From Aquimarina brevivitae (lineage in GTDB: Bacteria; Bacteroidota; Bacteroidia; Flavobacteriales; Flavobacteriaceae), in NCBI RefSeq assembly GCF_004216895.1, contig NZ_SGXE01000001.1, positions 496,001-560,000 on the forward strand: DNA of 64,000 nt, written 5' to 3'. The position numbers and the translations under genes are program-made. The notes under the pieces are model-generated. The model was given only the letters and a program-made list of their open reading frames with translations. It was not told the origin of the DNA and ran no database searches. The first letter of the stretch is position 1. Every line of letters begins with the position of its first letter. This document shows, in pieces, positions 26,525 through 36,213 of this stretch.

Positions 26525-27751
26525 TCACATTTTATACACCCATTGCTGAGGGTTTAACTTTTTAGCATTCTGAAAGATAAGAAACTTCATCACCGCTCTA
26601 CCAGTCTTCGGATTAGTACGTACCTGTCCTATAGTTTCTTTAGTGCTTACCCGCTGTCCTTCCTTGACGGAAATTCGCTCCAAGTTATAGTAGGTCGTAA
26701 TATAATTACCGTGTCGAACCTGAACCAAGCGACTAGCGCCTTTGAGCTTTTGGATTGCAATTACCTCCCCTTCAAAAATGGCTCTTGCTTTTTCGCCCGG
26801 CATCGTCTCTATTTCTACACCGCTACTATTAATTTGTATATTGGGTAAAGTAGGATGTGGTTGCCGTCCAAACTTACGTGTAAGACGACCTGTACCCACC
26901 GGCCAAGGTAGTTTCCCTTTATTATTGGTGAAGCCTTTGGCTAAATTCTCTTCCTCAGGAGTCATTGCAAAGGTAACCGCACTTCCTTTTTTGTCACTTG
27001 GTTTACCAGCCTTTTTATTAGCCTTAGCAATCGCTTCTCTAATTAATTTTTCAATTTCTTTTTCAATCGCATCAGCCTGTGCTTGTTTTTCTTTAATCTG
27101 CTTGGTGTATAAGCTCTGCTTTTGACGAATTGAAGCCATCAGCGTTTGTTGCTCAATCTTTTCTGATCTTAATTTTTCCTGTTCTTCCTGATTTTCTTGA
27201 ACCAAGCGTTGTTTTTCTTTCTTTTGTATCGCTAAACCCTGGTTTAAAGATTGCAGTGCGGCGGTTTTGCGTTCTATATCATCGGCCTGCTCTTTGCGAA
27301 ACTCATTATATTGTTTCATATACTGTAATCGCTTATAGGCTTGGGCAAAATTCTTGGAAGAAAGCAAAAACATAATTCGGCTTTGGCTGGATTTACTTTT
27401 GTATGATTTTTTAATCATTTTAGCATAATCCTCCTTCAATTCTTTCAACTCTTTGCGATTGGATTGGATCTTTTTAAGATTGTTATCTATCTCTCTACTC
27501 AGTAAATTTGCTTGTTGATTGGTGATCTTAATTAAGTTCTCTCTGGTGCTTATCTGAGCATTTATAGCCTCTATTTCATCGAGTAAGGAGCGTTCTTTTT
27601 GTTTAGTATTAGCCCTAAGCGCTTTCATTTGCTCAATTTCTTGTCGCAAACGCTGGCGTTCTTCTTCTAACTCCTGTTGCTTTGCCGATTGAGCAAAACA
27701 CGAATAACTCGTTACTAAAAGCGCTATAATAAAAAGTCTAACTGTCTTCAT
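26525..27751 (-). CDS. EnvC-like murein hydrolase activator with degenerate LytM domain
   Basis: The 408-residue protein has a signal peptide ending FAQS (about 20), a long coiled coil of Glu, Gln, Lys and Arg (about 22-250), and a C-terminal M23/LytM domain (about 285-405). The zinc ligands are missing: the HxxxD position reads NSSGVEI and the HxH position reads FLIFQN. Like E. coli EnvC it should therefore activate an amidase rather than cut peptidoglycan itself, acting in the periplasm at division. Its ATG overlaps the end of the DUF4292 gene by 4 bases, indicating coupled translation. Confidence 0.9.
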   Translation of the reverse strand: MKTVRLFIIALLVTSYSCFAQSAKQQELEEERQRLRQEIEQMKALRANTKQKERSLLDEIEAINAQISTRENLIKITNQQANLLSREIDNNLKKIQSNRKELKELKEDYAKMIKKSYKSKSSQSRIMFLLSSKNFAQAYKRLQYMKQYNEFRKEQADDIERKTAALQSLNQGLAIQKKEKQRLVQENQEEQEKLRSEKIEQQTLMASIRQKQSLYTKQIKEKQAQADAIEKEIEKLIREAIAKANKKAGKPSDKKGSAVTFAMTPEEENLAKGFTNNKGKLPWPVGTGRLTRKFGRQPHPTLPNIQINSSGVEIETMPGEKARAIFEGEVIAIQKLKGASRLVQVRHGNYITTYYNLERISVKEGQRVSTKETIGQVRTNPKTGRAVMKFLIFQNAKKLNPQQWVYKM

Positions 27752-28524
27752 TTTATTGTTAACTCCTCGTATCCTGATGGAATATTATAAGGAAAGCTGA
27801 TCTCTGGATTGAAATCAACTACCCTATATTCTATAGTTATCAAAGTACGCTCCTCAGCTTGATCTGCTTTGATATATATTTCTTTAGGAAAATACTGATT
27901 ACCCACCTTTTGATAGGTCGGATACTTTATCTGCAACGTTCGGTTTTCTTTAGGTTGACTAATTCCCTGAAGGGCCATTTTAAAACTTGCGGGTTGTACC
28001 AATAATAGGCGATCAAAATGAGCTAATTCTTTTTTAGGTTGTAACTTATAATTTTCGTTTTGTACAGATGCCTTAAATTTTTCACCCCTTAGATCAAACA
28101 TCGACTGCCCCAAAAGCATTTGTTGTACCTTATAAAAATCCAGATCCGTTCCTAACCACTCTTCAATCATTTTGAAGCTTCCATCAAAATAAGTGTTATT
28201 TATCTTTTCATAATAGGTCACTTTATCCGGAGTCAACATCGCTTTAGCCACTGTTATTCCAAGTACTTTGGCGCTTATCCAAATGACTTCATCTTTCTTC
28301 ATACGTAGCGAAACCGTTGGGCTGACCGATTTTTTTCCATCATCGTAGGTCACCTTTAACCGCGCATTAATTGTATTAAAATTAAATGAACGATTATAAT
28401 GGTTGGAAATAATTTTATCAGAATTCATGGCATCAATTGCTCCTGCTTTATCCACATTGCTACTTTTGCAACCACTAAGCACGGTTACAAACAAAAGGAG
28501 TATTACGATTAATTTTTTAGTCAT
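27748..28524 (-). CDS. DUF4292 lipoprotein
   Basis: The 258-residue protein has a signal peptide with a lipobox ending LSGC (Cys19). A beta-rich body recognisable as DUF4292 follows, including the segment SLRMKKDEVIWISAKVLGI. The fold resembles LolA/LolB-like lipid carriers, so a role in lipoprotein or lipid handling at the outer membrane is plausible but unproven. It sits between a TPR-protein gene (4 bases upstream) and the EnvC-like gene (4-base overlap), a gene order I know as common in Flavobacteriia. Confidence 0.85.
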   Translation of the reverse strand: MTKKLIVILLLFVTVLSGCKSSNVDKAGAIDAMNSDKIISNHYNRSFNFNTINARLKVTYDDGKKSVSPTVSLRMKKDEVIWISAKVLGITVAKAMLTPDKVTYYEKINNTYFDGSFKMIEEWLGTDLDFYKVQQMLLGQSMFDLRGEKFKASVQNENYKLQPKKELAHFDRLLLVQPASFKMALQGISQPKENRTLQIKYPTYQKVGNQYFPKEIYIKADQAEERTLITIEYRVVDFNPEISFPYNIPSGYEELTIK

Positions 28525-28528
28525 TGAC

Positions 28529-29917
28529 TTACGATTTATTTTCTAATTCTGATGCTTTTTCTTTATAACGTGTGGCTTTGGGCTCATCACCTAGTTGCTT
28601 ATAAGCCAATCCTATTTGTCGGTAAAAATCGGCTTCCATCTTCTCATCTTCGATAATATAGTCCATTCCTGTTAACAAAATATCCAATCCCTCCTGGCTT
28701 TTATTAAGATTGATCAAGGCTACCCCTTGTGCTAAATAAAAAATAGGTTGAGCAGGGTATATCTCAATAGCAAGCTCGCTGCCTACCCTGGCCTTTTCAT
28801 AGCGCTTAAGATCAATTTGTAAAAGTACAATACGCTTCAACAATTCATAATCCGTAGAAGCTCCTTTAAGGCTTCTTTCATAAAAGTTTAGCGCCAAAGC
28901 CTTTTCGTCCTTAGCGAAATAGAAATTACCTAGCTCCATAAAAACTTTATCCGCGCTATCATCTTGCTGCAGTAAGGTAATTACCTGTGTTAATTTATCC
29001 TCGTATTGTGGGTTAGCGTTTATATAGTCTAAAAAATCTTTGATCACCTTGTATTTGGAAGCCTCATCAATAACACCACTCTTTAGCGTTGTATTCATAG
29101 AGGTCATTGCTTTATCAATGTCGTTATCATCCAAGTAAAATTTATACAAAGCCATATGTACCAATTCTGAATCTGGTTTTTCGTCGACCAATCTTTTGGC
29201 TACCTCAAAGGCCTTCTCCTTTTGATCATCTTGACTATAGATGTAGATAAGATTAAGGTAATTTTGTTCTACTTTGGGGTTTTCCGCTATTTTGTCTTCT
29301 AAGCGTTGAATTTGACTATTCGGGTTGGTCAGCTTCAGGGTGATCCGCTTTCGCAATTCTTGACGATAACTATCTGTACCCAGTTCTTCGGTTAACTCAT
29401 CCAACACACGTATCGCATCATCGTATCGTTCTTCGAGGTAATATAAATTAGCCAATTGTTCCTTAAACATAGGATCGAAAGTTGATAACTTTTCGACAAC
29501 ACTTACTGATTCTGAATACTTTTGCTGTTTAAAATATACTTCAAACATAAGTTCCAAAACATATTTATTATCTGGGCGTTGCTCCAATACTTTCCCAAAA
29601 TTTTCTTCAGCTGCTGGGTATCTTTCGAGTTCTAGATAGTTCTTCCCTAACTCTAAATACAAAATTACAGGTTCGGGATCAATTTTAATACATCGCTGTA
29701 GGGCTTCGATAGCTCGTTCATAATTAGTGATGGCTTTTTGTTTTAATGCCTCAAAGAAATACTCTTGAAACTCATCACTAACATTGCCTAGATCATCTTC
29801 TACCGGTTGATTCCAAGTGGGTTCCAATTGTTTAATTTGCGCATAACCAGTGTTCGATACAGATAAGAATATCGTTACTAGTACTATAACCCTAAAACAT
29901 CTTGAAACCTTCATCAT
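28529..29917 (-). CDS. Tetratricopeptide repeat protein
   Basis: The 462-residue protein has a signal peptide (cleavage after about residue 26, near YAQ) and roughly ten TPR-like helical pairs across the rest, with typical spacing of aromatic, Ala and Pro residues (for example AIEALQRCIKIDPEPVILY). TPR arrays are protein-binding scaffolds; here it would act in the periplasm or at the outer membrane. It is upstream of DUF4292 and EnvC-like genes and downstream of a sugar nucleotidyltransferase gene. Two adjacent ATGs (29917 and 29914) could serve as start. Confidence 0.85.
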   Translation of the reverse strand: MMKVSRCFRVIVLVTIFLSVSNTGYAQIKQLEPTWNQPVEDDLGNVSDEFQEYFFEALKQKAITNYERAIEALQRCIKIDPEPVILYLELGKNYLELERYPAAEENFGKVLEQRPDNKYVLELMFEVYFKQQKYSESVSVVEKLSTFDPMFKEQLANLYYLEERYDDAIRVLDELTEELGTDSYRQELRKRITLKLTNPNSQIQRLEDKIAENPKVEQNYLNLIYIYSQDDQKEKAFEVAKRLVDEKPDSELVHMALYKFYLDDNDIDKAMTSMNTTLKSGVIDEASKYKVIKDFLDYINANPQYEDKLTQVITLLQQDDSADKVFMELGNFYFAKDEKALALNFYERSLKGASTDYELLKRIVLLQIDLKRYEKARVGSELAIEIYPAQPIFYLAQGVALINLNKSQEGLDILLTGMDYIIEDEKMEADFYRQIGLAYKQLGDEPKATRYKEKASELENKS

Positions 29918-29940
29918 CTAAAACTATAAATTACTATATA

Positions 29941-30957
29941 TTATTCTAACACAGAATAATCACCTATACTTACAGCAGTATATTTACCATCATAAACTAC
30001 ATGATTTCCTATCATTGCGTTACTTAAGTCTGCGTTTTTTATCACACTATGTTCTTGTATTAAGCTTTCTTTAATAGTACTATCTTCGATAGTGGTATTA
30101 CTTCCTACTGAAACATTAGGTCCTACTGTGGTGTTTTTTAACACTACATTTTCACCAATAAAGCACGGAGCAATGATATTAGCATTCTCCAATCGTACGG
30201 AATCTGACACCAGTTCTTCTTGGTCTTGTGCTAAGAAACCTAACATCCTGGTATTCGTTTCTACCGTTACTTGTTTATTTCCACAATCCATCCATTCATC
30301 TACTTTACCTGGTACAAAAACCTTACCCTTTTTCATCATACGCTTAATACCGTCATTAATCTGGTACTCTCCACCGTGAATGATATTATTATCTAGCACA
30401 TACTGAAGCTCTTCTTTTAAAACTCCAACATCTTTAAAATAATAAATTCCAATTACCGCAAGATCAGAAACGTATTCCTTTGGTTTTTCAACCAATTCAA
30501 CAATCTGGTTTTCTTTATTCAATTTTACTACACCATAAGCTTCGGGTTGATCCACTTGTTTTACCCAAATTACCGAATCTGCTTCTTTATCCAAATTAAA
30601 ATCAGCTCTAATCAAGGTATCTGCATAGGCTATCACAGCAGGGCCTGATAACGACTCTTTAGCACTCATTATGGCGTGCCCGGTTCCTAAAGGTTTATCC
30701 TGTCGGTAAATTGATGCTTTAGCCCCTAATTCTTCCGCTAATGCTGTTAAACTTGTAACTACATCATCCCCAAAGAAAGCTGGATCTCCCAATATGAAAG
30801 CAATTTCCTCTATTGGTTCTCCTAATACTTTTGCAATATCCGTCACCAATCGATGTACAATTGGTTTACCTGCAACAGGAATTAAAGGCTTAGGTACTGT
30901 AAGCGTGTGAGGCCGTAATCGAGATCCTCTCCCTGCCATGGGTACGATGATTTTCAT
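29941..30957 (-). CDS. Sugar-1-phosphate nucleotidyltransferase with left-handed beta-helix tail
   Basis: The 338-residue protein has the nucleotidyltransferase signature GRGSRLRPHTLTVPKPLIP near the N-terminus, the GTGHAI segment near 92, and EKP near 157. A hexapeptide-repeat tail (about 255-325) follows, with IIAPCFIGENVVLKN-type turns. It activates a sugar 1-phosphate with UTP, dTTP or GTP for polysaccharide or glycan synthesis in the cytoplasm; the exact sugar is not readable. Neighbours are dUTPase and a flippase upstream and a TPR gene downstream, all on one strand with gaps of about 20-30 bases. Confidence 0.88.
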   Translation of the reverse strand: MKIIVPMAGRGSRLRPHTLTVPKPLIPVAGKPIVHRLVTDIAKVLGEPIEEIAFILGDPAFFGDDVVTSLTALAEELGAKASIYRQDKPLGTGHAIMSAKESLSGPAVIAYADTLIRADFNLDKEADSVIWVKQVDQPEAYGVVKLNKENQIVELVEKPKEYVSDLAVIGIYYFKDVGVLKEELQYVLDNNIIHGGEYQINDGIKRMMKKGKVFVPGKVDEWMDCGNKQVTVETNTRMLGFLAQDQEELVSDSVRLENANIIAPCFIGENVVLKNTTVGPNVSVGSNTTIEDSTIKESLIQEHSVIKNADLSNAMIGNHVVYDGKYTAVSIGDYSVLE

Positions 30958-30987
30958 ATCTATATGATTAACTTATTATACTTTTTA

Positions 30988-31422
30988 TTATTGCACACCG
31001 GTGCTTCCAAAGCCACCAGCTCCTCTTTCAGTTTCTGACAAAGTGTTTACTTCTTCCCACACAGCTCTTTCGTGCTTTGCTATGACAAGCTGAGCAATAC
31101 GCTCTCCATTATTAATGACAAAATCTTCATTAGAAAGATTGACCAAAATAACTCCTACCTCTCCTCTATAATCCGCGTCTATGGTCCCTGGAGCATTAAG
31201 TACTGTGATTCCTTTTTTTGCCGCCAGTCCACTTCGAGGTCTTACCTGCGCTTCAAAACCTATTGGTAGCTCTATAAAAAGTCCAGTTTTTACAATGGTT
31301 CGCTCTAATGGTTTTAGCGTTATCGGTGTTTCGAGATTTGCTCGTAAGTCCATGCCTGCTGAGGCAATAGTCTCATATTCCGGTAAGCTATGGGCAGATG
31401 TATTAACGATCTTTATATGCAT
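30988..31422 (-). CDS. dut: dUTP diphosphatase
   Basis: The 144-residue protein shows all five trimeric dUTPase motifs: [39 protein letters not shown] and the C-terminal [10 protein letters not shown]. It hydrolyses dUTP to dUMP, keeping uracil out of DNA and feeding thymidylate synthesis. Length is typical. It lies 22 bases after a flippase gene and 30 bases before a sugar nucleotidyltransferase gene, a mixed operon of nucleotide and envelope functions. Confidence 0.96.
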   Translation of the reverse strand: MHIKIVNTSAHSLPEYETIASAGMDLRANLETPITLKPLERTIVKTGLFIELPIGFEAQVRPRSGLAAKKGITVLNAPGTIDADYRGEVGVILVNLSNEDFVINNGERIAQLVIAKHERAVWEEVNTLSETERGAGGFGSTGVQ

Positions 31423-31444
31423 ATGTTGGGATTCTTTTTACTTT

Positions 31445-32896
31445 TTATTTCTTCAACAATTGTTTTACTTCCCTTTTCTCTGTAATAAACAAAATTACTA
31501 AAAACACCAGTAACAAGGGGATGGAAATCCAATAATTACCATTGGCTACATAAAATGATACTGCCGAAAATGCTATTGCTGTGATCAGGTAAAAACTTAT
31601 TTTTTTTAGGTCATATGGTATCGGATAATATTTCTTTCCGTAGTACCAAGATACCATCATCATCGTACTGTACGCAGCCAGGGTTGCAATGGCTGAACCT
31701 AAGTAGCTATAGTAAGGAATTAGCAAAAAGTTTAATCCTAAGGTGACTATTGCCCCGAAGACGGAAATATATGCGCCAAATTTGGTGCGATCGGTGATTT
31801 TATACCATACTGATAAATTATGGTATATCCCCAAGCATAAATTGGCTAATAAAATAATAGGAACAATAGTCATTGCCTCCCAATACGCTTGGTCACGAAT
31901 AAGTAGAAATTTCAAAAGGTCAGAAAAAACAATAACTCCTAATAGAATTAGTGAACCTAAAGCTACAAAGTATTTAGTTATTAAAGCATACATATTTAAT
32001 GCACCTTTTCGCTCTGCGAACTTAAAGAAAAAGGGCTCTATACCTAATCGAAAAGCAGTAGCAAAAAGCGTCATAAACAATGCTAATTTGTAACAGGCAG
32101 AATATACTCCGACTATATGATCTGCTTTTCCTTCAGGTAGTAAGAAATCTAAAATAATTCTGTCAAAAGTTTCATTGATGGAAAATGCAATCCCTGAAAC
32201 TAATACCGGGAACGCATATCGCATCATTCTTTTCCATAATTGACTATCAAATTTTAGCTTCAAATTAAAATAAAAAGTGATTAGCAATAGCAAAGTAACG
32301 GCACTTGCCACTAAGTTAGATATGAAAATATAGCTTATCTCGAAGTTATCTTTGCATATATAGTCAAAAACTGAAGGCTTTGCTGTAAGTTGAATTAAGA
32401 ATAGTAAAAAGAATATGTTGAGTCCAAAATTGACTATTACATTTATAATTTTTATAGCGGCATAACGAATGGGGCGTTCCTTAGCTCTTAAATAAGCAAA
32501 AGGTATAATTACCAAAGCATCGAGCAGTATTATCCAGATGACTAGCGTTATATATTTTATATCAATACCAGTAAGATCCGCTATCTGCTGTTTGGTAGAC
32601 AGGGCTATAGCAAAAAATAAAAATGATGATAGCGTCAACGAAATTGCAGAGGTATGTACAACAGATTCTTTGTCAGATTCCTTGTTAAAAAACCTAAAAA
32701 AAGCAGTTTCCATACCATAGGCTAGTATGACATTAAATAAAACGAAATATGAAAAAATTATCGAAACCTCACCATATTCTTCTGTTGGCAATTGGTCTGT
32801 ATAAAGGGGTACCAGTAAAAAAGACAACATTCTGGGTAATACTGTTGCCAGCCCATAAATAAAGGTTTGCTTAAATAGTTTTTGAAAAACTGCCAA
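31445..32896 (-). CDS. Polysaccharide/lipid flippase (MATE/Wzx-like)
   Basis: The 483-residue protein has about 14 membrane segments and begins LFKQTFIYGLATVLPRMLSF, the usual first helix of Wzx-type flippases. It should move lipid-linked sugars across the inner membrane. The full-length start is a TTG at 32894-32896, preceded by AAAGAGA, with an in-frame stop four codons upstream. The first ATG comes after the first helix begins (residue 23), so TTG is preferred. The gene opens the envelope operon that continues with dut, the nucleotidyltransferase, the TPR protein, DUF4292 and EnvC. Confidence 0.87.
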   Translation of the reverse strand: MAVFQKLFKQTFIYGLATVLPRMLSFLLVPLYTDQLPTEEYGEVSIIFSYFVLFNVILAYGMETAFFRFFNKESDKESVVHTSAISLTLSSFLFFAIALSTKQQIADLTGIDIKYITLVIWIILLDALVIIPFAYLRAKERPIRYAAIKIINVIVNFGLNIFFLLFLIQLTAKPSVFDYICKDNFEISYIFISNLVASAVTLLLLITFYFNLKLKFDSQLWKRMMRYAFPVLVSGIAFSINETFDRIILDFLLPEGKADHIVGVYSACYKLALFMTLFATAFRLGIEPFFFKFAERKGALNMYALITKYFVALGSLILLGVIVFSDLLKFLLIRDQAYWEAMTIVPIILLANLCLGIYHNLSVWYKITDRTKFGAYISVFGAIVTLGLNFLLIPYYSYLGSAIATLAAYSTMMMVSWYYGKKYYPIPYDLKKISFYLITAIAFSAVSFYVANGNYWISIPLLLVFLVILFITEKREVKQLLKK

Positions 32897-32928
32897 ATTC
32901 TCTTTTTCTTAAAGGCCTAAAATACGTT

Positions 32929-33426
32929 TTATTGCTTGATTTGCATAGGATAGGCTTCCATCTTCTTTTCCTGAAGCTTCTGAATCTTAAAAAAACCTTG
33001 TTTATCACCTTTACTATAAGCTATAACACATTCTTGTGCTGCTAGGTCAAAAGGGATTTTTTCTGTCTGTGGTAGGGTATTTTTATGTTCTTTTTGCGGA
33101 TCATCACTCATTATGATATCCCTCTCTGTTTTTAGATTTTCATATTTGCCTGTAAATACATTTTCGTTCACCTTCTTTTGAAGCATAATTTTATGTCCGT
33201 CAAAGTAGGCATATTGAAGTTGAATGTCTTGCTTGCCCTCTGCTACAGGTAAGTATAAGGTAAATCCCGTTCCACCACCTTTTATACCCGACATCCATTT
33301 TTGGTAGTAAGCTTCACTCAGTAATACCGGCTGAATATCATCAATCTTTTGGCTGCTCGCACATTGAATCATTGTAAAAGCCATACAAAACAGTATCCCA
33401 GTTATCACTATTCTTTTGGATCTCAT
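32929..33426 (-). CDS. Small lipoprotein of unknown function
   Basis: The 165-residue protein starts at the ATG 33424-33426; a GTG nine codons upstream would lengthen the signal peptide unnaturally. The lipobox ends MIQC (about Cys22), followed by ASSQ. The mature part has a conserved-looking segment YYQKWMSGIKGGGTGFTLYLPV. I do not recognise a domain, but the compact beta-rich pattern and Gly run suggest a small surface or periplasmic lipoprotein. It lies 33 bases upstream of the flippase gene and after the atp terminator. Confidence 0.72.
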   Translation of the reverse strand: MRSKRIVITGILFCMAFTMIQCASSQKIDDIQPVLLSEAYYQKWMSGIKGGGTGFTLYLPVAEGKQDIQLQYAYFDGHKIMLQKKVNENVFTGKYENLKTERDIIMSDDPQKEHKNTLPQTEKIPFDLAAQECVIAYSKGDKQGFFKIQKLQEKKMEAYPMQIKQ

Positions 33427-33521
33427 AAATTGATTATTAATTATGGTTAACACTTCAATAGTTATACCAAGATAACAAACTCCAGCTATACCTTTCCTTA
33501 TTTACGCTAAAATTTAATGCA

Positions 33522-33548
33522 ACAAAAAAGCCTCACATCTGTGAGGCT
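33522..33548 (-). terminator. Intrinsic terminator of the atp operon
   Basis: AGCCTCAC at 33529-33536 pairs with GTGAGGCT at 33541-33548 around a 4-base loop, followed on the minus strand by a T-run. It lies 32 bases after the atpG stop and ends atpBEFHAG. Confidence 0.9.
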
Positions 33549-33580
33549 CTGGTATTGTATGTTTATAAAACCATACGTTT

Positions 33581-34441
33581 TTATCCGTTTAAGGCTTCTG
33601 CACCACCAACGATTTCAAGAATTTCATTAGTAATTGCAGCCTGTCTTGCTTTGTTGTACGATAGTTTAAGTGAGTCTCTTAATTCTTTAGCGTTATCTGT
33701 CGCCTTATGCATCGCAGTCATACGCGCCCCATGCTCAGAGGCAAAAGAATCTCTAATGGCTTTGTACAATTGCGTTTTTAAAGACTTAGGGATTAATTCT
33801 TCTACAATTTCTTGCTTCTCTGGCTCAAAAATGTAATCTAAATTAACCTTTTTCTCACCTTCTACTGGCAAGATTGGTAAAAACTGTTCTGTAGTTACAA
33901 TCTGCGAAGCTGCGTTTTTAAATTGATTGTATACCAATACTATTTTATCATAATCACCAGCTGTAAATCTTTTCATCAAATCCTCTGCAATTTCAGCAAC
34001 ATTAGCAAATGATAAGTCGTCAAAAACATCATCCCTATTCACTACGATGGTCTGTGTTTTAGAAATAACATCATTCACTTTTTTACCGATGGTCACAAAA
34101 TCAACCTGTTTACCAGCATATTCCGTTTGATAAAGCGCTCTACACGCTTTAATTATATTGGTGTTAAAAGCTCCTGCTAAACCTCTATTTGAAGCAATAG
34201 CAACAACTAAAACCTTATTTACTTCTCTTTGTTCGGCATAAACACTTGCATTATCTCCCTCTAAAGAAGCACTTAGGCTTTGTAATAGTTCCGTAAGCTT
34301 ATCGGCATAAGGTCGCATTGCTGTAATAGCCATCTGAGCTTTATTCAACTTAGCAGCAGATACCATTTTCATAGCACTGGTTATCTGCATTGTCGAAGAA
34401 ACAGATGTAATCCTATTACGTAACTCTTTTAAGTTTGCCAT
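33581..34441 (-). CDS. atpG: ATP synthase F1 subunit gamma
   Basis: The 286-residue protein starts LKELRNRITSVSSTMQITSAMKMVSAAK, the classic N-terminal helix of gamma, and ends with a matching C-terminal helix (SLSYNKARQAAITNEILEIVGG). Together these form the rotating shaft in F1. It is the last gene of the operon, 136 bases after atpA, and a perfect 13-bp hairpin lies in that gap. A terminator follows. The operon does not continue into atpD and atpC. Confidence 0.96.
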   Translation of the reverse strand: MANLKELRNRITSVSSTMQITSAMKMVSAAKLNKAQMAITAMRPYADKLTELLQSLSASLEGDNASVYAEQREVNKVLVVAIASNRGLAGAFNTNIIKACRALYQTEYAGKQVDFVTIGKKVNDVISKTQTIVVNRDDVFDDLSFANVAEIAEDLMKRFTAGDYDKIVLVYNQFKNAASQIVTTEQFLPILPVEGEKKVNLDYIFEPEKQEIVEELIPKSLKTQLYKAIRDSFASEHGARMTAMHKATDNAKELRDSLKLSYNKARQAAITNEILEIVGGAEALNG

Positions 34442-34534
34442 TTTTTATAAGTTATGAATTATAAGTGATGTGCTATACGCTTTTAAAAACCTATTGTCAT
34501 CACAAGTATTCAAAATAATCTTTAGAAACCTTCA

Positions 34535-34566
34535 ACTGATTTTTGCCGAAAAAGGCAAAAATCAGT
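34535..34566 (-). repeat. Perfect 13-bp hairpin between atpA and atpG
   Basis: ACTGATTTTTGCC at 34535-34547 is fully complementary to the arm at 34554-34566, with a 6-base loop. It starts 11 bases after the atpA stop. No T-run follows on the minus strand, so it is not a standard intrinsic terminator. It may protect the 3' end of an atpA-containing mRNA or reduce read-through into atpG. Confidence 0.85.
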
Positions 34567-34577
34567 CCAGTAGCTTC

Positions 34578-36161
34578 TTAGTTATTTTTGTACTTAGCAG
34601 CGATTTCTTTAGTAGCATTAACTAAAACGTCTGTTACCTCATCTGTTAGCTTTCCAGCTTTTAAAGTATCAAGCGTATCTCTATACTTAGCGTTTAAGTA
34701 CTGTATATAATCTCTTTCGAATTCTTTTACTTTTTCTACAGGAACATCACGTAATAAATTCTTTGAACCTGCGTAGATAATTGCAATCTGATCTTCAACA
34801 GTGTACGGATCGTTTTGCGCTTGCTTCAGGATTTCCACGTTACGCTTACCTTTTTCAATTACATTTAAGGTAGCTGCATCCAGGTCAGATCCGAACTTAG
34901 CAAAAGCTTCTAATTCACGGAACTGTGCTTGATCCAGTTTTAAGGTACCTGCTACTTTTTTCATTGACTTGATCTGAGCAGATCCACCTACACGTGATAC
35001 AGAAATACCTACGTTAATTGCAGGTCTTACACCTGAGTTAAATAGGTCAGACGTTAAGAATATCTGTCCATCCGTAATCGAAATTACGTTGGTTGGAATA
35101 TATGCAGATACGTCACCAGCTTGTGTTTCAATAATCGGTAATGCCGTTAATGAACCACCACCTTTTACTTTATCCTTAAGTGAGTCTGGTAAGTCGTTCA
35201 TGTCCTTAGCGATCGTATCATCATTGATAACCTTAGCCGAACGCTCTAACAATCTAGAGTGTAAGTAGAAAACGTCTCCAGGATACGCCTCACGTCCTGG
35301 TGGACGACGTAATAACAAAGATACCTCACGATACGCCACTGCTTGCTTTGATAAATCATCATAGATGATCAAGGCTGGCCTACCTGTATCACGGAAATAT
35401 TCTCCGATTGCAGCTCCAGCAAATGGTGCATATACCTGCATTGGTGCAGGATCCGAAGCGTTTGCAGCTACTATAGTAGTATACGCTAATGCTCCTTTAT
35501 CTTCTAATACCTTAGCGATAGCGGCAACGGTTGAAGCCTTTTGCCCTACAGCTACATAGATACAATATACCGGCTCACCAGCATCATAAAACTCTTTTTG
35601 ATTAAGGATGGTATCGATACAAACCGTTGTTTTACCAGTTTGACGGTCACCAATAACAAGCTCACGCTGTCCTCTACCAATCGGCACCATTGCGTCAATC
35701 GACTTAATACCTGTTTGTAGCGGTTCCGTTACTGGTTGACGAAAAATTACCCCAGGAGCTTTACGCTCTAATGGCATTTCAAAAGTTTCTCCTTCAATCG
35801 CTCCTTTTCCATCGATAGGATTTCCTAGTGTATCTACTACTCGTCCTACAATTCCTTCTCCTACATTAATAGACGCGATGCGCTGAGTTCTCTTTACGGT
35901 TACTCCTTCTTTTACTTCAGTAGAAGGACCTAAAAGTACTACCCCAACATTATCTTCTTCAAGGTTAAGAACGATTCCTTCTAAACCAGAATCAAATTGT
36001 ACTAATTCTCCGTATTGAGCATTAGACAATCCGTATACACGTGCGATACCATCACCTACTTGTAATACTGTACCCACTTCCTCTAAAGAAGCTGTCGCTT
36101 CAAAACCGGATAATTGTTGTTTTAATATTGCTGAAACTTCAGCAGGATTCACTTCTGCCAT
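34578..36161 (-). CDS. atpA: ATP synthase F1 subunit alpha
   Basis: The 527-residue protein has the alpha-subunit P-loop GDRQTGKT near residue 170, the [11 protein letters not shown] segment, and the [18 protein letters not shown] block carrying the arginine that reaches the catalytic site on beta. The N-terminus (about 1-25) should bind delta. Three copies alternate with beta in F1. It follows atpH by 52 bases, and a strong hairpin follows its stop. Confidence 0.97.
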   Translation of the reverse strand: MAEVNPAEVSAILKQQLSGFEATASLEEVGTVLQVGDGIARVYGLSNAQYGELVQFDSGLEGIVLNLEEDNVGVVLLGPSTEVKEGVTVKRTQRIASINVGEGIVGRVVDTLGNPIDGKGAIEGETFEMPLERKAPGVIFRQPVTEPLQTGIKSIDAMVPIGRGQRELVIGDRQTGKTTVCIDTILNQKEFYDAGEPVYCIYVAVGQKASTVAAIAKVLEDKGALAYTTIVAANASDPAPMQVYAPFAGAAIGEYFRDTGRPALIIYDDLSKQAVAYREVSLLLRRPPGREAYPGDVFYLHSRLLERSAKVINDDTIAKDMNDLPDSLKDKVKGGGSLTALPIIETQAGDVSAYIPTNVISITDGQIFLTSDLFNSGVRPAINVGISVSRVGGSAQIKSMKKVAGTLKLDQAQFRELEAFAKFGSDLDAATLNVIEKGKRNVEILKQAQNDPYTVEDQIAIIYAGSKNLLRDVPVEKVKEFERDYIQYLNAKYRDTLDTLKAGKLTDEVTDVLVNATKEIAAKYKNN

Positions 36162-36213
36162 TTTATAGTAATTTAAACGGGCGTTATTACCCCTATTTAA
36201 TTATTAGTTTAAT

